Positions 40,288 through 48,762 of a stretch of DNA of 64,000 nucleotides are shown one piece after another. How positions within the stretch are numbered: position 1 is the stretch's first letter; the number at the start of each line of letters is the position of its first letter. The DNA lies in NCBI GenBank assembly GCA_016185245.1, contig JACPNZ010000013.1, positions 1 to 64,000 of the forward strand, written 5' to 3'. Origin of the DNA: Hyphomicrobiales bacterium. GTDB taxonomy: Bacteria > Pseudomonadota > Alphaproteobacteria > Rhizobiales > Aestuariivirgaceae. Position numbers and translations under genes: made by a program. The notes below the pieces were generated by a model. It saw only the letters and a program-made list of their open reading frames with translations. It had not been told where the DNA came from and did not search any database.

Positions 40288-40509
40288 TCAGGCCTTCGTG
40301 TCGTCGCAGCCGATCTCGATGGCGGGGCGTTCGCCGTCACGCTTGGCGGCGATGCGGAAGGCCTCCAGCGTATCGGCATCGAGCAGCCCACGGGTATAGA
40401 AATACATGGCGGCGGCATAGCGCACCCGGCCCGACTGCAGCTCGCCCACCGGGGCATTGAGGTACTGCCACTGGCGGCGGTCCTCGGCCGTCTCGATCAC
40501 GATTGTCAT
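40288..40509 (-). CDS. Small hypothetical protein (73 aa) at the end of the Rieske/ABC operon
   Basis: MTIVIETAEDRRQWQYLNAPVGELQSGRVRYAAAMYFYTRGLLDADTLEAFRIAAKRDGERPAIEIGCDDTKA; start 5 nt after preceding stop. Confidence 0.65.
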   Translation of the reverse strand: MTIVIETAEDRRQWQYLNAPVGELQSGRVRYAAAMYFYTRGLLDADTLEAFRIAAKRDGERPAIEIGCDDTKA

Positions 40510-40513
40510 GGGC

Positions 40514-41353
40514 TTAGGCATTGGCGGCGATCGCCATCTGGACGTCGCGCTCGCGCCGCCGCTCGGCCCGGCCGAGCAGGTAGCTCGACAGCCCGACACC
40601 GCAGGCGACCACCAGCACGATGATGGTGGCCAGCGCATTGATGTCGGGCGTCACCCCGAGCCGCACCTTGCTCCAGATGAGGATCGGCAGGGTGGTGTAG
40701 CCCGGCCCGGTGGTGAAATTGGTGATCACTACATCGTCGATCGAAATGGTGAAGGCCAGGAGCCAGCCCGACAGGATGGCGGGGGAGATGATCGGCAGGG
40801 TCACGTCCTTGAGCACCTGCCAGGGCTTCGAACCCAGATCCATCGCCGCTTCCTCGACCGACATGTCCATGGACTGGAGCCGCGCCTGCACGATGGTCGT
40901 CACATAGGTCATCGAGAAGGTGATGTGGGCGATGGTGATGGTGGTGAAGCCGCGCGAGCCCGGCCAGCCGATCCACTGGGCCATCATGATGAACAACAAG
41001 AGCGAGGAAATGCCGGTGATCACTTCCGGCATGATCAAGGGCGCGGTGACCAGCCCGGAAAACAGGGTGCGCCCGGGAAAGCGCCGGAAGCGGGCGAGCG
41101 CGATGCCGGCGAGCGTGCCGAGAACGGTGGCGAGCGTGGCGCTGAGGAGGGCTATCTTGAGCGACAGGATGGCGGCGTTGAGGATCTGCGCGTTGTCGAA
41201 GAGCTTGCCGTACCATTGCAGCGAGAAGCCGCCCCACACGGTCGCCAGCCGCGAGCGGTTGAAGGAGAAGAAGATCATCGACAGGATCGGCACGTAGAAG
41301 AAGGCAAAGCCGAAGGCGAGGCAGCCGATGAGGAAGATGGGCCGCCGGTTCAT
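40514..41353 (-). CDS. Spermidine/putrescine-type ABC permease (PotC/PotI-like)
   Basis: NRRPIFLIGCLAFGFAFFYVPILSMIFFSFN; EEAAMDLGSKPWQVLKDVTLPIISPAILSGWLLAFTISIDDVVITNF. Confidence 0.92.
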   Translation of the reverse strand: MNRRPIFLIGCLAFGFAFFYVPILSMIFFSFNRSRLATVWGGFSLQWYGKLFDNAQILNAAILSLKIALLSATLATVLGTLAGIALARFRRFPGRTLFSGLVTAPLIMPEVITGISSLLLFIMMAQWIGWPGSRGFTTITIAHITFSMTYVTTIVQARLQSMDMSVEEAAMDLGSKPWQVLKDVTLPIISPAILSGWLLAFTISIDDVVITNFTTGPGYTTLPILIWSKVRLGVTPDINALATIIVLVVACGVGLSSYLLGRAERRRERDVQMAIAANA

Positions 41354-42276
41354 GGCGCCTGCTCCGCGCCGGCCCGGGCCCTGGCGTCGAAATAGCTGTA
41401 GAGGACCGTCTGCACCACCAGCAGCACGAGCAGCGCCACGGCAACGGCCGAGGCCATTGGCCAATCCTGGGCGATCGAGAACTGGTCGCTGATGACGCGG
41501 CCGATCATCGGGTCGGCGGCATTGCCGACGAGGCTTGGGATGATCAGCTCGCCCGAGGCCGGAATGAAGACCAACAGGCCGCCGGCGATGATGCCGGGCA
41601 CCGACAAGGGCAGGGTCACGTCCTTGAACACCTGCCAGGGCCTCGATCCGAGATCGAGTGCCGCCTCGTTGAGGTTGAGATCGAGCTTCTCGAGATTGGC
41701 GTAGAGGGGCAGGATCATGAAGGGCAGGTAGGAATAGACCATGACCAGCACCACGGCGAAATTGGTGTTCATCATGTGCAACGAGGTGATGGCCCAGTCG
41801 GCCGGCACGAGGGCATTGTAGATGGCGGTTGCCGCGCGGTTGAACCAGCTATTGGTGCCCATCAGGCCAATCCAGGCATAGACGCGCAGCAGGAACGAGG
41901 TCCAGAACGGCAGGATCACCAGCATGAGCAGCAGCCTCTGGGTCGACCGCGATACCCGCGTCATGCCCAGCGCCATCGGATAGCCGATCAGCAAACACAA
42001 CCCGGTGGCGATGGCGGCGTTGCGGATCGAGACGAGATAGGAGCGGATATAGAGCGTGTCGGTGAAGAGCCGGCCGTAGCTGTCGAGGCGCACATAGGGC
42101 CATTGGGGAAGATAGGCGAAGGGCGGCGATTGCGTCGCGGTCCTCGCCAGGCTCATGGCCACCACAATGACGAAGGGTGCGAGGAAGAAGGCGACGAGCC
42201 AGGCATAGGGTGCGGCGATGATGAAGTCGCGCCAGCCGCGCCGGTCGAACCAGCCCTGGTGCGCCGGCGCCGTCAT
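41350..42276 (-). CDS. Spermidine/putrescine-type ABC permease (PotB/PotH-like)
   Basis: NEAALDLGSRPWQVFKDVTLPLSVPGIIAGGLLVFIPASGELIIPSLVG. Confidence 0.92.
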   Translation of the reverse strand: MTAPAHQGWFDRRGWRDFIIAAPYAWLVAFFLAPFVIVVAMSLARTATQSPPFAYLPQWPYVRLDSYGRLFTDTLYIRSYLVSIRNAAIATGLCLLIGYPMALGMTRVSRSTQRLLLMLVILPFWTSFLLRVYAWIGLMGTNSWFNRAATAIYNALVPADWAITSLHMMNTNFAVVLVMVYSYLPFMILPLYANLEKLDLNLNEAALDLGSRPWQVFKDVTLPLSVPGIIAGGLLVFIPASGELIIPSLVGNAADPMIGRVISDQFSIAQDWPMASAVAVALLVLLVVQTVLYSYFDARARAGAEQAP

Positions 42277-43385
42277 GTGCCGGCCTTCAGCAGGATGGCG
42301 GAGCCGGGCTCGAAGGTGAGGAACACCCGGTCCTCCCAGGTGACCGCGGTTTCGCCGACGCCGAGCCTCCTGGCGTTGACCGTGTTGACCGACAGGATGT
42401 GGCCGTTGTCGAGCTTGATGCGATAGAGCGAATCCTTGCCGAAATAGCCGAAGTCCTGCACCGTGCCGGGGATGACGTTTGCCGCGCCGTCGGGGCGGGT
42501 TCGGGCGATAGCGAGCTTCTCGGGGCGCACCGCGAAGATTGCTCTTTCACCCGTGGAGAAATTCTCGCGCATCGTCACCGTCAATTCGGCCGCGAGCTGC
42601 CGCACGGCGATCCGGGCGTGGCCGGAGGCCACCTCCCGCACCTCGGCTTCGGCCATGTTGATCGAGCCGATGAAGCCCGCCACGAAGCTGCTGTTGGGAT
42701 ATTCGTAGACTTCGGCCGGGCTGCCGATCTGGCGGATGACACCCTTGTCCATCACCGCGACGCGCGAGGCGAGCGTCATCGCCTCCTCCTGGTCGTGAGT
42801 GACGACGATGAAGGTAATGCCGGTCTTGTACTGGATGTTGGCGATCTCGAACTGGGTGTGTTCGCGCAACTTCTTGTCGAGAGCGCCGAGCGGCTCGTCG
42901 AGCAGCAGGAGCTTGGGCTGGCGGGCGAGCGACCGGGCCAATGCCACACGCTGGCGCTGGCCGCCCGAGAGCTGATGCGGCTTGCGGCCGGCAAGCGGGG
43001 AGAGCTGCACCAGGGCCAGCATTTCTTTCACCCGATCGCGGCGCGCCGCCGGGGTCATCGTCTCGTGCTTGAGGCCGTAGCCGACATTGGCCTCGACCGT
43101 CATGTGCGGGAAGAGGGCGTAGGACTGGAACATCATGTTGACCGGCCGCCCATAGGGCGGCACCCCGGTCATGTCCTGGCCGTCGATAGAAACCTTGCCG
43201 ACACTCGGCGTTTCGAAGCCGGCAAGCACCCGCAAGAGCGTGGTCTTGCCGCAGCCCGAGCCGCCGAGAAGGGCAAACAGCTCGCCCCGGGAAATGTCGA
43301 GCGACACGTTGTCAACGGCGGTGAAGTCGCCGAATTTCTTGGTCACCCCGTCGATGCGGATGAACGGGGCGTTGCTTGCCGGCAT
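42273..43385 (-). CDS. Spermidine/putrescine-type ABC ATP-binding protein (PotA/PotG-like)
   Basis: GGSGCGKTTLLRVLAGFETPSVGKVSIDG, HQLSGGQRQRVALARSLARQPKLLLLDEPLGALDKKLRE. Confidence 0.93.
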   Translation of the reverse strand: MPASNAPFIRIDGVTKKFGDFTAVDNVSLDISRGELFALLGGSGCGKTTLLRVLAGFETPSVGKVSIDGQDMTGVPPYGRPVNMMFQSYALFPHMTVEANVGYGLKHETMTPAARRDRVKEMLALVQLSPLAGRKPHQLSGGQRQRVALARSLARQPKLLLLDEPLGALDKKLREHTQFEIANIQYKTGITFIVVTHDQEEAMTLASRVAVMDKGVIRQIGSPAEVYEYPNSSFVAGFIGSINMAEAEVREVASGHARIAVRQLAAELTVTMRENFSTGERAIFAVRPEKLAIARTRPDGAANVIPGTVQDFGYFGKDSLYRIKLDNGHILSVNTVNARRLGVGETAVTWEDRVFLTFEPGSAILLKAGT

Positions 43386-43389
43386 GCTG

Positions 43390-44490
43390 TCAGCCCGACT
43401 TGATCGCCTGCCAGGCCCTGGTCATTTCGCGTTCCTGCTCTTCGGAAAGCGCCTTCAATGGCCACAGGCGCTTGATCGTCGCTTCGTCGGGATAGACCGC
43501 CGGATCGGCCAGCACGGCGGGATCGACGAATTTCTTCGAAGCGGCGTTGCCGTTGGCGTAATTGGTGAAGTTGGTAGCCTTGGCGATCACCTCCGGCTGC
43601 AGCATGTATTCGAGGAACTTGTAGGCGCTGTCCTTGTGCTTGGCATCGCTTGGAATGCATAGGGCATCGACCCAGGCGGGGGCTCCGGTTTTCGGCACGA
43701 AGTAGCCGAGATTGATGTCGACGCCGGCGTCCTTGGCGCGCGATCTGGCGGTGGCATAGTCGCCCGACCAGTTGTTGATGACGCACAGTTCCTTGTTGGG
43801 GATGGCGTTCAGGTAATTGGTGTTGTCGAAGGTCTTGATGTATTTGCGCACCGGCTTGAACAGCTCGACGACAGCCTGATAGTCGGCGACATTCGCCGTG
43901 TCGCCGTCCTTGCCGACATAGCGCAGCAGGGCCGGGATCACGTCGGTCGGGCTGTCGAGGATCGATATGCCGCAGTCGGCGAGCTTGGCGGCGTTTTCCG
44001 GCTTGAACAGCGTGTCGAGCGAGGCGAGATCGGCGCCGGGCAGGCGCTGCTTCACCATGTCGAGGTTGTAGGTGATACCGACCGAGCCCCACATATAAGG
44101 GATGGCATATTGGTTGCCTGGATCCCAGCCGCCGAGGATGCGCATGACTTCCGGATCGAGATTGCCCCAGCTCGGCAGCTTGCTGCGGTCGAGCTTATCG
44201 TAGATGCCAGCCTTGATGAAGCGCGGCAGGCTGAGGCCCGCCATGTCGACGACATCATAGCCGGTCGATCCCGCCAGCATCTTGGCCTGCATCTCCTCGG
44301 CCGAACTGTAGGTGTCGTAGGTGACGGCGATGCCGGTCGCCGACTGGAAGTCGGCGATGGTGGTTTCGCCGATGTAGTCGGCCCAGTTGTAGACGTTGAG
44401 CGCGGCGCCCTCGGCGCGGGCTTTTCGCACATAGGGCATCGCCAGCGTCGCAGCGCCGGCCATGAGTGCCGCGCGTCTAGTTATTGACAT
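43390..44490 (-). CDS. Spermidine/putrescine-type ABC substrate-binding protein (PotD/PotF-like)
   Basis: LNVYNWADYIGETTIADFQSATGIAVTYDTYSSAEEMQAKM. Confidence 0.92.
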   Translation of the reverse strand: MSITRRAALMAGAATLAMPYVRKARAEGAALNVYNWADYIGETTIADFQSATGIAVTYDTYSSAEEMQAKMLAGSTGYDVVDMAGLSLPRFIKAGIYDKLDRSKLPSWGNLDPEVMRILGGWDPGNQYAIPYMWGSVGITYNLDMVKQRLPGADLASLDTLFKPENAAKLADCGISILDSPTDVIPALLRYVGKDGDTANVADYQAVVELFKPVRKYIKTFDNTNYLNAIPNKELCVINNWSGDYATARSRAKDAGVDINLGYFVPKTGAPAWVDALCIPSDAKHKDSAYKFLEYMLQPEVIAKATNFTNYANGNAASKKFVDPAVLADPAVYPDEATIKRLWPLKALSEEQEREMTRAWQAIKSG

Positions 44491-44529
44491 ATCTCGTTCC
44501 TCCCTGAATTCCGTCTGTCGCTCTACTTG

Positions 44530-45732
44530 TCACGATTGCATGCGGGCCCTCAGCCTGGCGTTGAGGGCCGCCATGTCCGCTCCGGCGGGAGCCTGATCGA
44601 GGGTCACCACCGGCAGGATCTGGCGCAGCCGGTCGTGGTGGGTGCGAACGCCGCGCTCCAGATCGGAAAGATAGAAGCCCTCGAAGGCGGATGATTTCAT
44701 CGACTCGTTGGACCAGATCGAAAGCTGAGTATCTTCCTCGTAGGTTTCGCGGTCAATGCGGTAGGAGAGGTAGCGGGCCAGCTTTTGCTCGCGGGCTTCG
44801 TCGGGCCGGCGGTAGATCATGCCGCGCACCAGGGCGCGGTCGACCGCCATCGGCAGTTCCTGGTAGAACTGCACGGTCTCCGGCGTGGCGATGATGACGC
44901 TGTTGGGGAAGAGCCCGTAATAGGCCCACACCTTGCGCCGGTCTTCGGGAAGCCAGTCGAGGCCGCCCGCCAGCTTCAGATAGTTGCGCACAGTCCAGCG
45001 CCGTCCGCCGTGGGAGACGAAATATCCCTTGGCGCAGTTGAGGCCGTCGGGATAGTCGATGTCGTGGTAGGTGGGACCATAGAGGTCCTGGAGCGCCGGG
45101 TGCGCCATCGGCACATGGTAGCCCTCGTTGTCGACGTCGCGCACCGACTTCCAGTTCACCGGCAGGGTGTTCTTCCACATCTTGCCGGTCGGCACCATCT
45201 CGGCCGGCCGGTAGGGTGCCAACTCGCTTTCAAAGCGCGCCAGGTGCTCGGCGACCGACGGCTGCGGACCTTTGCGGAAACGGACGAAGATGAAACCCAT
45301 CCAGACTTCCATTTCGATCGGACGGAGACCCATCTTGGAGCGGTCAAGGGCGGCATAACTGTTGGGACGCGCAGCACCTCGCAAGGTGCCGTCGAGATTG
45401 TAGACCCAGCCGTGAAACGGGCAGACCAGGGCATTCTTGCAGTGGCCGGTATCACCCACGGCAACGCGCGAGCCGCGATGCCGGCACAGATTGTGGAAGG
45501 CCCGGATGACGCCGTCGTCGCCGCGGACAATGACGGCGCGATCGTCGCAGACATCGAAGGTCAGATAGTCGCCGATCGCCGGCACATCGTTGATGTGGCC
45601 GGCGATCTGCCAGCGGCCGAGGAACAGTTCCGTCTTCTCCAGTTCGAGCAAATTGGCATTGTGATAGGTCCAGGCCGGAAGGCCCCGGCGGTCCCAGTCG
45701 TTGGAAACTTGCTTACCCGTAGCGATCTGCAT
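44530..45732 (-). CDS. Rieske non-heme iron oxygenase alpha subunit (2)
   Basis: CRHRGSRVAVGDTGHCKNALVCPFHGWVYNLDG (Rieske); NWKSVRDVDNEGYHVPMAHPAL (mononuclear Fe site). Confidence 0.9.
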   Translation of the reverse strand: MQIATGKQVSNDWDRRGLPAWTYHNANLLELEKTELFLGRWQIAGHINDVPAIGDYLTFDVCDDRAVIVRGDDGVIRAFHNLCRHRGSRVAVGDTGHCKNALVCPFHGWVYNLDGTLRGAARPNSYAALDRSKMGLRPIEMEVWMGFIFVRFRKGPQPSVAEHLARFESELAPYRPAEMVPTGKMWKNTLPVNWKSVRDVDNEGYHVPMAHPALQDLYGPTYHDIDYPDGLNCAKGYFVSHGGRRWTVRNYLKLAGGLDWLPEDRRKVWAYYGLFPNSVIIATPETVQFYQELPMAVDRALVRGMIYRRPDEAREQKLARYLSYRIDRETYEEDTQLSIWSNESMKSSAFEGFYLSDLERGVRTHHDRLRQILPVVTLDQAPAGADMAALNARLRARMQS

Positions 45733-45733
45733 T

Positions 45734-46882
45734 TTAGCCCTCCAACTGCCGCCTGACCCATTGCTGAAAATTGAACACGTCATATTCCTGCGGCATCAGC
45801 CGGCCGGCCGTGAAGGCCGAGGATTTGAGGCCGCGCTGGTTCATTTCGCTCGCCGCGCCATCCTCGGCGACCACCCGCTCGACCAGTGCGGTCGCCGCCT
45901 GGAGATCGAAGCCGGGGGCTTCCAGCGTCGCCTTGGCGAACAGCCATTCGGCGCGAAGTTCGGTGCGCTCCGGCCCGAGCGGCCGCAGCGAGACAACCCG
46001 CACGTAGTCGACATGGGCCACCAGATACGTGGTGGGGTACAGCGTCACGAAGGTCTGGCCGCGGGCTTTCTCTTCCTCGCTGAGACCGGGGAAATCGGGG
46101 CCGCAGGGCTCACCCGAGACGGTCCAGCTACGCGCGCCCGGCTTGAGGCGCGTTCCGCGCTCGGGACTGGCGGGCGTCCAGTCGGGCGCCTCGTTGGCCG
46201 CCATGTAGCCCTTGCCGTAGATCGGCACCACCTCGCACAGTTCGGGATGAATGCCGGGGCAGTGCAGGCATTCATTGTAGTTCTCCCAGAAGATCTTCCA
46301 GTTGCAGGCAAGCTCCTTGACCATGGTGCGGCCGGTCATCAGTTCGGTCATCGGCCAATGGTCGAGAGCCTTGGCGCCGAGATCGGGAACCCGCTCGAAA
46401 TCGGGTGGCGGGTCGGCGAGGCAGATGAAGATCAAGCCGTTCCATAGCCTGACATTGACCTTGAACAGGCCATGGTCTTCCTTGCGGAAATCGCCGGTCA
46501 CCGAGACATAGGGGGTGCTGCGGAGGTTGCCTTTCAGGTCATAGGCCCAGGCATGATAGGGGCAGACGATGAGCTTCGCGGCGAGCCGGGTTTCGGCGGC
46601 ACTGCACAGCTCGGCACCACGGTGCCGGCAGGTGTTGTGGAAGCAGGCGATGGTGCCGTCACCGTCCTTCACCAGGATCAGGTTTTCGCCGGCGATGGCG
46701 AGCCGCCTGACCGTCATCGCCGGCAGATCGTTGACCCGGCCGGCATAGATCCAGTTCCGCCGCCAGATACGCTTGAGCTCGAGGTCGTGATGGGCGGGAT
46801 CAAAGTAATAATGGGCCGGCAGGCTGTCGGGGCAGCGGTCGAGCAGCGGCGAGCCGGTCTGCGGCGTCGATAATTCGCTCAT
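45734..46882 (-). CDS. Rieske non-heme iron oxygenase alpha subunit (1), GbcA/CntA-like
   Basis: CRHRGAELCSAAETRLAAKLIVCPYHAWAYDLKG (Rieske); NWKIFWENYNECLHCPGIHPEL; start at MSELSTPQ with GGAGGGA upstream. Confidence 0.88.
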   Translation of the reverse strand: MSELSTPQTGSPLLDRCPDSLPAHYYFDPAHHDLELKRIWRRNWIYAGRVNDLPAMTVRRLAIAGENLILVKDGDGTIACFHNTCRHRGAELCSAAETRLAAKLIVCPYHAWAYDLKGNLRSTPYVSVTGDFRKEDHGLFKVNVRLWNGLIFICLADPPPDFERVPDLGAKALDHWPMTELMTGRTMVKELACNWKIFWENYNECLHCPGIHPELCEVVPIYGKGYMAANEAPDWTPASPERGTRLKPGARSWTVSGEPCGPDFPGLSEEEKARGQTFVTLYPTTYLVAHVDYVRVVSLRPLGPERTELRAEWLFAKATLEAPGFDLQAATALVERVVAEDGAASEMNQRGLKSSAFTAGRLMPQEYDVFNFQQWVRRQLEG

Positions 46883-46923
46883 CCGATGTCCCTCCCGCCC
46901 TTTGTGGAGGAATTCTGGCTTGA

Positions 46924-46947
46924 TTTTGATTGACTTGTCAATCAAAA
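46924..46947. promoter_or_regulatory. Candidate TetR/BetI-like operator
   Basis: TTTTGATTGAC-TT-GTCAATCAAAA, perfect 11-bp arms, in the divergent intergenic region between Rieske gene 1 and the tetR gene. Confidence 0.7.
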
Positions 46948-47038
46948 CGAAACTTCGACCGCTTCACGATTGCCGCCACTTTTCGGGAGGCTGGTTTTCT
47001 GCCATTGAGCTCAATACTTTACCTTAGGGTCTGATTCT

Positions 47039-47710
47039 ATGAACAGGACGGCGGCCGAACCTGCAGCGATTGCCCTGCCGCGCAAGGCGAGTCGCGAACA
47101 TCGCCGCCAGCAGCTGATCGATGCCACTATCGAGAGCCTCGCCAGGCGGGGCTACGCTCAGACCACGATGACCGATGTGGCGGTCACGGCGGGCGTGTCG
47201 CACGGCCTGGTCAACTTCCATTTCGACACCAAGGAGAAACTCCTCACCGAGACCCTGCTCTATCTCGCCGAGGAATATCGCGACAACTGGTTGGCAGCGC
47301 TTGCCGCCGCACCCGCCGATCCCGCCGCCCAGCTCGATGCCCTGATCGTTGCCGATTTCAACGAGCGCATCTGCACGCCGAGCAAGCTGGTGGCCTGGTG
47401 CGCCTTCTGGGCCGAGGCCCAGAGCCGGCCGATCTATCAGGAGAAATGCGGCGCCAACGACCTCGCCTATATCCGCAACCTCGAGGAAATCTGTGCCAGA
47501 CTGGTCGCGGCCGGCAACTATCGTCACAGTCCCCAGCGGGTGGCCAGAGTGCTGCGGGTGACCGCCGAGGGAACCTGGCTCGATCTCTTGTCGATGATCG
47601 AACCCTATTCGCGCGACGAGGCGCTGCGCACCGTCTATGCCTGCGCCGCCGCCTTCTTTCCCGATCACTTTGACGAAGCGGGGCTGCGCAAGCCTTCCGT
47701 GGATAATTGA
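47039..47710 (+). CDS. TetR family regulator, BetI-like
   Basis: TTMTDVAVTAGVSHGLVNFHFDTKEKLL (HTH), SKLVAWCAFWAEAQSRPIYQEKC (BetI-type C-terminal). Confidence 0.88.
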   Translation: MNRTAAEPAAIALPRKASREHRRQQLIDATIESLARRGYAQTTMTDVAVTAGVSHGLVNFHFDTKEKLLTETLLYLAEEYRDNWLAALAAAPADPAAQLDALIVADFNERICTPSKLVAWCAFWAEAQSRPIYQEKCGANDLAYIRNLEEICARLVAAGNYRHSPQRVARVLRVTAEGTWLDLLSMIEPYSRDEALRTVYACAAAFFPDHFDEAGLRKPSVDN

Positions 47711-47844
47711 CCTCGGGGCAGAAAAGCTCTTTCTTAAGACCTCGTTTTTCCTTGCAGTAAAAAAAGTTTACTACCATATTGAACTCGGCCCCCGGCCCAG
47801 TGTAAGTTCGGCCATCAAAATCCCATCAGGAGCGAGGCCTCACC

Positions 47845-48762
47845 ATGTGTGGAATTGCTGGAATTCTCTATAAGGGTGCCGCGCCCGACGCCAGGGTCGG
47901 CCGGGCCCTGATCGACATGCTGGACGGCTGCCAGCACCGCGGACCCGACTCGACCGGATTCTCCCTCTACCGCGAGGCCCGTCCCGGTCACCTCCGCCTG
48001 CGCTTCATCGTCGGCAGCGGCGCGGACGCCGAGGTAGCGATCGAGCGGGTGAAAGCCAAGCTTGCCGAATTCCAGGCCCGCATCGTCGAGGAAGAGCACC
48101 TGGGTTCCTCCTATGCCGCCCTGATCAAGTTCGACGGCGATCTGCAGCGCTTGGCTTTCGAGATGGAGCACGCCGCCAAGCTCTCGTCCATCGGCGAAAG
48201 TCTCGACATCATCAAGGACCTGGGCGGCGCCCATGACGTCGACAAAGTCTACAAGATCGACAAGTTCCGCGGCAGCCACGGCATCGGCCACGTGCGGCTG
48301 GCGACCGAATCGGACGTCGCCCCCGAGGCCACCCACCCGTTCTGGGCCACCGGTTTCGCCGACATCTCGATCGTCCACAACGGCCAGATCACCAACTACT
48401 ACAAGATGCGCCGGCGGCTCGAGAAGCAGGGCTACTTCTTCAATACCGACAACGACTCGGAGCTGATCGCCGTCTATCTGGCCGACAAGCTGAAGCATGG
48501 CCACACGCTGAAGGACGCCCTCAAGACCTCGATCGAGGACCTCGACGGCACCTTCTCCTTCCTGGTCTCGACCAAGGACGAGATCGGCTATGCCAAGGAT
48601 CGGCTGGCGGCGAAGCCCATGGTGAAATACGAGGACGACGACATCATCGCCATCGCCTCGGAAGAGGTTTCGCTCAACCGCCTGTTCCCCGGCCACGCCC
48701 TCAACACCACCGAACCCGCACCCGGAACCTTCGACACATGGCAACTATCGACCTCAGCCTGA
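47845..48762 (+). CDS. Class II glutamine amidotransferase, GlxB/MgsA-like
   Basis: MCGIAGILYKG (Cys2 nucleophile), CQHRGPDSTGFSLY, GIGHVRLATESD, NDSELIAVYLADKL. Confidence 0.88.
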   Translation: MCGIAGILYKGAAPDARVGRALIDMLDGCQHRGPDSTGFSLYREARPGHLRLRFIVGSGADAEVAIERVKAKLAEFQARIVEEEHLGSSYAALIKFDGDLQRLAFEMEHAAKLSSIGESLDIIKDLGGAHDVDKVYKIDKFRGSHGIGHVRLATESDVAPEATHPFWATGFADISIVHNGQITNYYKMRRRLEKQGYFFNTDNDSELIAVYLADKLKHGHTLKDALKTSIEDLDGTFSFLVSTKDEIGYAKDRLAAKPMVKYEDDDIIAIASEEVSLNRLFPGHALNTTEPAPGTFDTWQLSTSA

